The translations under genes and the position numbers were made by a program. From positions 1 through 8,854 of the forward strand of contig JBBSEZ010000411.1 of assembly GCA_038239195.1 (NCBI GenBank): 8,854 nt of DNA, in the 5' to 3' direction. The DNA comes from JBBSEZ01 sp038239195 (GTDB lineage Bacteria > Planctomycetota > Planctomycetia > Gemmatales > Gemmataceae). The notes below the pieces were generated by a model, which made no database searches, had not been told where the DNA came from, and worked only from the letters and a program-made list of their open reading frames with translations. Below are positions 1 to 6,445 of the stretch, one piece after another (within the stretch, counting starts at the first letter, position 1; the number at the start of each line of letters is the position of its first letter).

Positions 1-3000
1 AGCCCCCCCGGGGGGCCGACGCTGGTCCCCCCCGACGTCCCCCCCGGTCCGATCCCCACCCCCCCGCCGGCCGGGCCGGCGGGCATGGGCCCGCCCCCCC
101 CGATCCAGCCGCCCTCTGCTCCCCCGCGCGGACCGGCCGGGCCCACGCCTCCGGGGAACGCGGCGCCCCCGCCCAGCCAGGTCCCGGCCCCCCCTCCCGG
201 GAACGCGGCCCCCCCTCCCGGGAACGCGGCGCCCCCGCCAGGGAACGCGGCGCCTCCACCGAGCCAGGCCCCGGCCCCCCCTCCGGGGAACGCGGCGCCC
301 CCGCCGAGCCAGGCCAACGGAGTGCCGCCCACCGTCCCGGCCGATCCCATCGTCCATCAGCCCGCAATCATGTTCCCCACGTTCTTGTCCAGCCCTCCCT
401 CCGCGCCCGGCGGTGGCATGCCCAGCGGTGGGACGGCCGGGTTGATGGCCAGCGGGGGGCCCAACTCCCCCATTGACGGGTCGAGCTTCCTGGCGCGCCT
501 GAACGACCTCACCAACTCGCAGGCCCCCGGCGCGCAGGCCGCGCTGGCCCAGTTGCGCGCCGCCCTCGTCTTCGACAGCGCCGGCCGGGTGCTCGTCAAC
601 GTCCGCGCCGCCGAGCCCGCCGCGAGCGTGGGAGCAAGCTCCGCCGTCCCCACGCCGGACGCCGTGACGCACCTGCGCGATGGACTGGTCCACCTCGGCT
701 TCGTGACGACCGGGACCACCCAGTCCCAGCTCCTGGTGACCGGCTACCTCCCCGTGAACCAGCTCGCCTCCCTCTCCTCCGTTCCCGGCATCGCCGGCGT
801 CACCCCCGTCTACGCTCCGGAATTCAGCGTCGGGTCGGTCACGTCCCAGGGCGACGCCGTCATCGGCGCCGACACCGTCCGCGCCACCACCGGCGTGACC
901 GGCAACGGCGTGACGGTGGGCGTACTGTCGGATTCCGTCAACAAGGTTGGCGGCGGCCTCGCCGCGTCCCAGAGCACCGGGGACCTGGCAGCCGTGCGCG
1001 TGCTGGCCGACGGCACCACGGGCCAGGACGAAGGCCGAGCCATGCTCGAAGTGGTCCACGATACCGCCCCCGGCGCCAACCTCGCCTTCGACACCGCCGA
1101 GGGCGGGCCTCAGGCGATGGCCCGGGCCATCCAGTCTCTCGCCATCCAGGCAGGGGCCAAGGTCATCGTCGATGATGCCCAGTACCCCGACGAGCCGTTC
1201 TTCAACGACGGCGTCCTCGCCCAGACCGTGGACAGCGTCGCCATCAACCAGGACGTCGTCTACGTGACGGCTGCGGGCAACAACGCCAACCGCGCCTGGG
1301 ACAGCGCCTTCCGTCCCACCTCCGCCAGCGTCGGCGGGCAGTCCGGCACCTTTGCCAACCTGAAGTCGGACGGCTCGACCCAGGTGCTCCAGCACTTCAG
1401 CCTCGGCGTGGGCCAGACGCTCGATCTCGCCCTCCAGTGGGACTCTGCCTTCCTCGAGGGCGGGTCGCCTCTGGCGAACTTCCAGGTCCACAATCAGGTC
1501 AACGTCCTGGTGACCGACGCCAGCGGGCAGCACCTGCTCGCCAACTTCAACGACCAGACACAGATGACCGGCGAGGCGTTGCAGCGCGTGGTGTTCACCA
1601 ACACGGGCAACCTCGGCACCAACGACTTCGCCCTGTCGTTCCAGTTGGCCGCCGGGCCGGCCCCCACCCAGCTCAAGTGGGTGCGCTTCGACAGCAACGC
1701 TCCGGCCGAGCTCCAGGGCGGCTCAACGATCTTCGGCCACGCCGCCGCGCGGAACGCCGTTACCGTGGGCGCCGTGTCGGCCGCCAACCCGACCTCGCCC
1801 GAGGCGTTCACCTCGCAGGGCAAGGCGACCATCCTCTTCGACACCGATGGCACCCGGCTCGATCAGGCGGTGAATCGCTACAAGCCCGACGTGGCGGGGC
1901 CCGATGGCGTGTCCACCAGCTTCTTCACCAGCCCGGGCTCCACCCTCTTCTACGGCACCTCGGCGGCCGCGGCCGCCGGGGCAGGCGGCGCCGCCCTCAC
2001 TCGCTCCCAGTCGCCGGGGAACGACTACTGGAGCACGGTGCTCACGATGGAGCACAAGGCGGTCGACGTCGGGCCCAAGGGCTGGGACACCTCCACCGGG
2101 TTCGGGCTCGATCCGATCAACCCGCCCCCGCCCCTGATCCCCCTGACCCAGGCCGCGTGGACGCTCATCGGCCCGGCCCCGGTGACCAACGGCCAGGTCG
2201 GAGGCAACACGGCCGTCAGCGGGCGCGTGACCGCCATCGCCGCCGATCCCACGAACGCCAACATCTACTACGTGGGAGCGGCGGGCGGCGGCGTGTGGAA
2301 GACCACCGATGGCGGGGCCACCTGGGCCCCGCTCACCGACAGGCAGACCACCCTGTTCATGGGGGCGCTCGCCGTTGCCCCCAGCAACGCCCAGGTGATC
2401 TACGCCGGCACCGGCGAGGCCAACAACACCGAGCGCACGGCCGGGGCGTTCCAGCAAACCTTCTACGGTCAGGGCGTCCTCAAATCGAGCGACGGCGGGG
2501 CCACCTGGGCCCTCGAAAACGACAACGGCATCTTCGACCGCAAGGTGATCTCCAAGATCGTCGTCGATCCGACGGACCCGAACACGGTCTACGTGGCCAT
2601 CGCGGGCGGCGGGGTCAACGGGAGCGTCACCGGCACGGGGGCCGACGTCACGGGCATCTACAAATCGACTGACGGCGGCGCCACCTGGAAGAACGTCACG
2701 ACCGGGCAGATCAACAATCTCCCCGGCACCGATGACTTCACCGACCTCGTCATCGACCCCAACACGCCCGCGGACCTCTACCTTGCCCTCGGCGACCCCA
2801 ACGGGGCGACGGCCAACGGCATCTACGAAAGCACCGACAGCGGGACGACCTGGACGATTTCTGGAAACGCTCCCAGCGGGGCCAACGAAGGCGTGATCCG
2901 ACTCTCGCTCTTCAGCGACCCGGCCAGTTCCACGCGCGTGCTCTACGCGTCCTTCGCCAACAACAACAACGGCCTGGACACGATCGACTCCACGAGCAAC

Positions 3001-4731
3001 CCCGGCAATGGGGGGGGCACGACCTGGGCCGCCCTGACCAACCAGCCGCCCGACTACTTCAACGGGCAGGCGTTCTACGACTCGACCATCGCCGTCGATC
3101 CTGCCGACCAGAACCGCGTCTACGTCGGGGGCGGCGCCGACAACAATGGCGTCTCCCAGGTGTTCGTGACGACCGACGCCGGCGCCAGCGCCTGGACGGA
3201 CATCACCGTTGGCGCCGATGGCAACGGCGTTCACGCCGACCACCACGCCATGGTCTTCGACGCCAACGACAAGTTGCTCGACGGCAACGACGGTGGGATC
3301 TGGCGCCTGGCGAACAACGCGGTGAACAACATCACCTGGAACGACCTCAACACCAACCTGGCCACGTTGCAGTTCGTCGGGATCGGGCTGGACCCCACCA
3401 CCCCCAACACGGCCTTCGGCGGGACCCAGGACAACGGCACCGAAAAGTTCAATGGCGCCCTCGGCTGGGCCCACGTGCAGGACGGCGACGGCGGGTTCGT
3501 GGCGGTGGACCCCCAAACGCCCAGCACGGTCTACCACGAGTTCTTCTCCGACACGGCGGGCTTCTTCGAGAAGTCCACCAACGGTGGGGCCACCTGGAGC
3601 GCGGCGGACAACGGCATCAACTCCGCCGGCAACGAGAACAGCGAGTTCTACGTGCCTTACGAAATGGGCCCGAGCAACCCCGCTCGCCTGATCCTCGGCA
3701 CCGACCACGTCTACGAGACCACCGACGGCGGGGCCAACTGGAACGTCATTGGCACGCCCGGCTCGAACGGGTTCAACCTCGACACCAGCAAGAGCGAGGA
3801 CGTCACGGCCGTGGCGATCTCCAAGACCGACCCCAACACGATCTACGTCGCCAGCGCGGTCACCCTCGTGGGTGGCAGCGCCCACCTCTGGGTCACCACC
3901 GACGACGGGGCGAACTGGACGCAGATCGACGTCCCCGGCGTCCAGGACCACATTCAGAGCCTGGTGGTCGATCCGACCAACAGTCAGAACGTCTACGCGG
4001 TGCGCGACCGCTTCGGGCAGGGCAAGGTCTACCAAAGCACCGACGGGGGAACGTCCTGGACCGACATTAGCGGGAACTTGCCCGACCTGCCCGCCTACAG
4101 CCTGGCCCTGAATACGACCGACAACGTCCTGTACGTCGGCACCGATAACGGCGTCTTCGCCTCGGCCGACGGCGGGGCCACCTGGGCCCAGTTCGGGACC
4201 GGGATGCCCAACGCGCAGGCACGCTTCCTGGACTACGAGCCGGCCCTTGGCATCCTGGCCGCTGGCACCTTCGGGCGCTCGGTGTGGGAGATCTCGACCG
4301 TCCCGCCGCCCCCGCCGCCGCCCCCGCCCCCGCCCCCGTCCCCCCCGGGAGGCGGCGGCGCCCAGTTCTCGCCCGACGCCTTCGACCCGGACGAAACCGA
4401 AGACCACGCCAACGACCTCGGCTCGCTGGCGGCCGGGAGCTCGGGCACCATTCCCAACCTGACGATCACCACCCAGCCCACGGGCCTGCCCGACTACGAC
4501 TGGTTCAAGTTCAAGGCCGCCACCGCCGGCACGGCGACGGCGTCCATTACCCTGACCGCCGGAGGGCCTTTGGAGATGCACTTCTTCCAGCTCGCCGGCA
4601 ACCAGCTCGTGCCGATCGCGTCGGGGACTGCGGTCGCCGCCGGCACCGAGCTCTACGTCGAGGTCAAGGGCACCGAGGTCTCTTACGGCGTCATGTCCCA
4701 GGGCGCGTACTCTCTCACCGTGGGGCTGTGA
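1..4731 (+). CDS. Giant secreted S8/S53-like protease fused to an Asp-box (sortilin/BNR-type) beta-propeller, 5' partial
   Basis: The frame is open to the left edge and no signal peptide is visible, so the true start is probably upstream; the first internal ATG is at 85, and residue numbers count from it. In order: Pro/Ala-rich region with five GNAAPPP units (about 22-78); prodomain-like segment (130-260); protease core with Asp283 in GVLSDS, Glu316 and His325 in DEGRAMLEVVHD, oxyanion-type Asn in AAGNN (397-400), a beta-rich insertion (about 415-560) and Ser626 in YGTSAA; propeller (about 690-1405) with about ten Asp-boxes of the form S/T-x-D-G-G-x-T-W (Asp742, 803, 863, 918, 1031, 1214, 1273, 1320, 1362; Asn at 1166); a run of 12 prolines (1407-1418); and a PPC-like domain with DYDWFKF (1470-1476). 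Known for these families: extracellular proteolysis, and beta-propellers that bind ligands or glycans. A secreted, surface-acting protease is inferred; the substrate is unknown. Confidence 0.88.
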   Translation, partial: SPPGGPTLVPPDVPPGPIPTPPPAGPAGMGPPPPIQPPSAPPRGPAGPTPPGNAAPPPSQVPAPPPGNAAPPPGNAAPPPGNAAPPPSQAPAPPPGNAAPPPSQANGVPPTVPADPIVHQPAIMFPTFLSSPPSAPGGGMPSGGTAGLMASGGPNSPIDGSSFLARLNDLTNSQAPGAQAALAQLRAALVFDSAGRVLVNVRAAEPAASVGASSAVPTPDAVTHLRDGLVHLGFVTTGTTQSQLLVTGYLPVNQLASLSSVPGIAGVTPVYAPEFSVGSVTSQGDAVIGADTVRATTGVTGNGVTVGVLSDSVNKVGGGLAASQSTGDLAAVRVLADGTTGQDEGRAMLEVVHDTAPGANLAFDTAEGGPQAMARAIQSLAIQAGAKVIVDDAQYPDEPFFNDGVLAQTVDSVAINQDVVYVTAAGNNANRAWDSAFRPTSASVGGQSGTFANLKSDGSTQVLQHFSLGVGQTLDLALQWDSAFLEGGSPLANFQVHNQVNVLVTDASGQHLLANFNDQTQMTGEALQRVVFTNTGNLGTNDFALSFQLAAGPAPTQLKWVRFDSNAPAELQGGSTIFGHAAARNAVTVGAVSAANPTSPEAFTSQGKATILFDTDGTRLDQAVNRYKPDVAGPDGVSTSFFTSPGSTLFYGTSAAAAAGAGGAALTRSQSPGNDYWSTVLTMEHKAVDVGPKGWDTSTGFGLDPINPPPPLIPLTQAAWTLIGPAPVTNGQVGGNTAVSGRVTAIAADPTNANIYYVGAAGGGVWKTTDGGATWAPLTDRQTTLFMGALAVAPSNAQVIYAGTGEANNTERTAGAFQQTFYGQGVLKSSDGGATWALENDNGIFDRKVISKIVVDPTDPNTVYVAIAGGGVNGSVTGTGADVTGIYKSTDGGATWKNVTTGQINNLPGTDDFTDLVIDPNTPADLYLALGDPNGATANGIYESTDSGTTWTISGNAPSGANEGVIRLSLFSDPASSTRVLYASFANNNNGLDTIDSTSNPGNGGGTTWAALTNQPPDYFNGQAFYDSTIAVDPADQNRVYVGGGADNNGVSQVFVTTDAGASAWTDITVGADGNGVHADHHAMVFDANDKLLDGNDGGIWRLANNAVNNITWNDLNTNLATLQFVGIGLDPTTPNTAFGGTQDNGTEKFNGALGWAHVQDGDGGFVAVDPQTPSTVYHEFFSDTAGFFEKSTNGGATWSAADNGINSAGNENSEFYVPYEMGPSNPARLILGTDHVYETTDGGANWNVIGTPGSNGFNLDTSKSEDVTAVAISKTDPNTIYVASAVTLVGGSAHLWVTTDDGANWTQIDVPGVQDHIQSLVVDPTNSQNVYAVRDRFGQGKVYQSTDGGTSWTDISGNLPDLPAYSLALNTTDNVLYVGTDNGVFASADGGATWAQFGTGMPNAQARFLDYEPALGILAAGTFGRSVWEISTVPPPPPPPPPPPPSPPGGGGAQFSPDAFDPDETEDHANDLGSLAAGSSGTIPNLTITTQPTGLPDYDWFKFKAATAGTATASITLTAGGPLEMHFFQLAGNQLVPIASGTAVAAGTELYVEVKGTEVSYGVMSQGAYSLTVGL
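148..330 (+). repeat. In-frame GNAAPPP / SQAPAPP tandem repeat region
   Basis: Five copies of a GGGAACGCGGC-centred unit encode GNAAPPP, separated by SQ(V/A)PAPP segments. Spacing between copies is variable (about 20-46 bases) but always a multiple of three, so the reading frame is kept. The encoded stretch is probably a disordered, extended spacer. Copy number is likely to vary between strains, because near-identical G/C-rich units slip and recombine easily; assembly errors are also more likely here. Confidence 0.8.
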
Positions 4732-4740
4732 CCTCCCCGG

Positions 4741-4800
4741 AAAGGAGGAAGGAGGAACCAAGAAGGTTGTCTTGGTTCCTCCTGCTTCCTTCCTCCTTTT
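4741..4800 (+). terminator. Long purine/pyrimidine hairpin between the giant protease and DUF1559 genes
   Basis: The left arm has two parts that pair perfectly with the right arm: 4753-4763 with 4770-4780 (11 bp, 6-base loop), and 4741-4752 with 4788-4799 (12 bp). A 7-base bulge at 4781-4787 separates them. The right arm ends in TTTT. It begins 9 bases after the stop of the upstream gene. It may be a rho-independent-type terminator or a transcript-stabilising hairpin. The T-run is short, so the inverted repeat itself is certain but its terminating role is not. It also contains AGGAGG and CCTCCT copies that could affect translation of the next gene. Confidence 0.55.
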
Positions 4801-4812
4801 GAAGAAGAGGAT

Positions 4813-4818
4813 AGGAGG
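4813..4818 (+). promoter_or_regulatory. Ribosome binding site of the DUF1559 gene
   Basis: A perfect AGGAGG lies 5 bases before the ATG at 4824 and fixes that start, which also gives a proper pseudopilin N-terminus. It is the third AGGAGG in the gap; the other two (4743-4748 and 4750-4755) lie in the left arm of the preceding hairpin. CCTCCT at 4792-4797, in the right arm, is exactly complementary to this site. Confidence 0.85.
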
Positions 4819-4823
4819 CCGCC

Positions 4824-5792
4824 ATGCCACACCAGCGCCGTTCGGCCTTCACGTTGATCGAACTGCTGGTGGTGATCGCCATCATCGCCGTCCTGATCGG
4901 CCTGCTCCTCCCTGCCGTGCAGAAGGTTCGCGAGACGGCCAGCCGGCTGCGCTGTCTGAACAACCTCAAGCAGATGGGGCTGGCGCTGCACGGCTACCAC
5001 GACGTCAACGGCACGTTCCCGTCCGGGTACGACTCGCCGCTGCCCCTCACCGCCGCCGGGGCGGTCGCGCCCTCCCCGCACGGCCAGGGCATCGACCGGC
5101 CCCCGCCGACGAGCTACACCGAGTCGGCCGCGCCCGGCTGGGGCTGGGCCGCCTACCTGCTGCCCTACCTGGAGCAAGGCCCCCTGGCGGAACAAATCCG
5201 CTTCGACCTGCCCGTCGAGTCGCCTACCAACCTGGCGCCCCGCGCTCAGCCTCTCCCGATCTACACCTGCCCCTCGGATCGCGGGACGGGCACGTTCGCG
5301 GTCCTGAGCGTGACGGGCCAGCCGGTCGTGGACGCCGCCACCAACAGCTACGCGGCGTGCTACGGGACCAGCACCACCATCGGCGCCAAGCCGCACCTCG
5401 GGGATGGCATCTTCTACCGTAACAGTCGGGTGCGCATCGCCGACGTCGCCGACGGCACCAGCAACACCTTCGCGCTGGGCGAGCGCTCCGCCCTGTTCGT
5501 CAAGGCGCCGTGGGCCGGCGCCATCACCGGAGGCAGCGCCCGAACCACCCCGGGCGCCCCCGTCTACTACAGCATGATCCACCCGCCGCAAGTCATGCCC
5601 CTGGCCCGCATCGGCAGGAAGCCACTCATGGATTACTACGTGGAGCCCTACGACTTCTTCTCGCCGCACCCCGGCGCGATCCAGTTCCTCCTCGCGGACG
5701 GCTCCGCCCGGCTGGTCTCCACGAGCACGGCGGTCGAGGTGTTGCGAGCACTGGCCACGCGCGAGGGAGGAGAAGTCGCCTCGCTGGACTAG
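4824..5792 (+). CDS. DUF1559 domain protein with prepilin-type N-terminus (pseudopilin-like)
   Basis: A 322-residue protein of usual length for the planctomycete DUF1559 (SBP_bac_10) family. It has a short basic leader (residues 1-8) followed by FTLIELLVVIAIIA with the conserved Glu13, five residues after the predicted prepilin-peptidase cut between Ala8 and Phe9. The -1 residue is Ala rather than the classical Gly. The hydrophobic helix runs to about residue 31, then comes the family's LLPAVQKVRE segment. Other family marks are LNNLKQMGLALHGYHD, CPSD (149-152), DGTSNTF (210-216) and the C-terminal HPGAIQFLLADGS (282-294). The family is greatly expanded in planctomycetes and is thought to be exported and assembled through a type II secretion or type IV pilus-like route; the exact role is unknown. 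The ATG is set by a strong AGGAGG. The stop is TAG. It lies 92 bases after the giant protease gene and 29 before the lipoprotein gene. Confidence 0.93.
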   Translation: MPHQRRSAFTLIELLVVIAIIAVLIGLLLPAVQKVRETASRLRCLNNLKQMGLALHGYHDVNGTFPSGYDSPLPLTAAGAVAPSPHGQGIDRPPPTSYTESAAPGWGWAAYLLPYLEQGPLAEQIRFDLPVESPTNLAPRAQPLPIYTCPSDRGTGTFAVLSVTGQPVVDAATNSYAACYGTSTTIGAKPHLGDGIFYRNSRVRIADVADGTSNTFALGERSALFVKAPWAGAITGGSARTTPGAPVYYSMIHPPQVMPLARIGRKPLMDYYVEPYDFFSPHPGAIQFLLADGSARLVSTSTAVEVLRALATREGGEVASLD

Positions 5793-5803
5793 CGCATGAC
5801 TGC

Positions 5804-5827
5804 GGGTGACAGGGTGACAAAGTGAAA
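5804..5827 (-). repeat. Octamer repeat array, reverse orientation (three units)
   Basis: Read on the plus strand this is GGGTGACA, GGGTGACA, AAGTGAAA: two perfect units and one degenerate unit. It is the reverse complement of the octamer type found at 5893-5932. In this orientation each unit holds a GTGA, that is, a potential GTG start overlapping a TGA stop. The middle unit provides a GGTGA Shine-Dalgarno-like sequence and the last unit holds the lipoprotein start codon. Confidence 0.7.
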
Positions 5828-6436
5828 ACGCGCAGAACAAGCCCTGCGAGAAAGCGCCCGTGCGTCGAGCCGCCGTGCCGGCCGCTCTTCTCTCACCCTG
5901 TCACCTTGTCATCCTATCACCTTGTCATCCTGGTGCTCCTGGCCGGTTGCACGTCCCGCCCGCGCGCCCCGGCCCTGGAGGATGGTGCCGTCTACGCCAA
6001 CGACCGCGAAGGGCTCCGGTTCCTCGTCCCCGATGGGTGGTCGCAGCAAGCCAAGGCGGACGTCCCGCCGGGGCCGGTCGTCAAGGAGCGCGTGCTCGTG
6101 CTCTACCGCACCTTCAAGAGCAAGCCGCCGGCCTCCTTCACGCTCTCCCTGGCCGACCTCCCAGAAGAGACCAACCTGAGCGAGTACCTGGCGGGCCCTT
6201 CTGTAGGCGTGGACTGGCACTTGACGGGCCCGCCCGAACCGATCGAGGTGGGCGGGGCAGCAGCGCGCCGGTTCGTGCTGAGCGGTCGCAGCGGCAATCA
6301 ACCCCTGACGCGCGAGGTGGTGGCGGTGCCCCGCGGGGCGCGCACCTACTTCTTCAGCGGAAACTTCGGCACCGCGGACAAGGCCCGCCAGGAGCACGTC
6401 CGCGGGGCGGTGGCGAGCGTGCGGTGGTTGCGCTGA
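5822..6436 (+). CDS. Small lipoprotein of unknown function
   Basis: A 204-residue protein with an unusually long lipoprotein signal peptide: a basic start (MKTRRTSPARKR), a hydrophobic stretch ending LVILVLLAGC, and a lipobox Leu40-Ala-Gly-Cys43. After lipid attachment at Cys43 the mature protein would be about 162 residues, anchored to a membrane. The mature part begins VYANDREGLRFLVPDGWS, a pattern like PsbP/Mog1-type small domains; this is a weak impression, not an identification. The start is GTG at 5822, since an in-frame TGA lies at 5807 and no ATG occurs before the lipobox; the SD is a GGTGA 4 bases upstream rather than AGGAGG. Much of the signal-peptide core is encoded by the octamer array at 5893-5932. 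The gene follows the DUF1559 gene by 29 bases and is probably co-transcribed with it. I do not recognise the family. Confidence 0.8.
   Translation: MKTRRTSPARKRPCVEPPCRPLFSHPVTLSSYHLVILVLLAGCTSRPRAPALEDGAVYANDREGLRFLVPDGWSQQAKADVPPGPVVKERVLVLYRTFKSKPPASFTLSLADLPEETNLSEYLAGPSVGVDWHLTGPPEPIEVGGAAARRFVLSGRSGNQPLTREVVAVPRGARTYFFSGNFGTADKARQEHVRGAVASVRWLR
5893..5932 (+). repeat. Octamer repeat array, forward orientation (five units)
   Basis: Five consecutive octamers: TCACCCTG, TCACCTTG, TCATCCTA, TCACCTTG, TCATCCTG (consensus TCACCTTG). The array lies inside the lipoprotein gene and encodes roughly residues 25-37 of the signal peptide (HPVTLSSYHLVIL). All three forward frames are stop-free, which is why the array can be tolerated in coding sequence. 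Together with the reverse array at 5804-5827 it forms an inverted repeat around the start codon. Confidence 0.8.
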
Positions 6437-6445
6437 GCGGGCTCA
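6434..6445. other. Palindrome formed by the two convergent stop codons
   Basis: TGAGC-GG-GCTCA. The TGA of the lipoprotein gene and the TGA of the minus-strand HEAT-repeat gene are the outer ends of this short perfect inverted repeat. Only 6 bases separate the two genes, so any transcript ending here must run into the opposite gene. It is too short to call a terminator. Confidence 0.5.

Noticed and set aside
1437..2672. A plus-strand open frame of 411 codons inside the protease gene
   Set aside because: Arg/Gly/His-rich shadow of the main frame; it crosses the protease Ser region and the first propeller blades, which are coherent only in the main frame.
1723..4830. A minus-strand open frame of 1035 codons opposite the propeller part of the giant protease
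   Set aside because: It is antisense to a clearly real gene with Asp-box repeats; its translation is low-complexity Gly/Arg/Val-rich with no recognisable domain, as expected when a GC-rich repetitive gene is read backwards.
5796..5825. A nine-codon mini-ORF (MTAGDRVTK) whose TGA overlaps the GTG start of the lipoprotein gene
   Set aside because: It could act as a coupling leader, but it has no ribosome site of its own and its end is simply part of the octamer array, where GTGA overlaps arise automatically.
5804..5932. The octamer arrays as a CRISPR or phage attachment structure
   Set aside because: The units are 8 bases and contiguous with no spacers, and no cas, integrase or recombinase gene is nearby.
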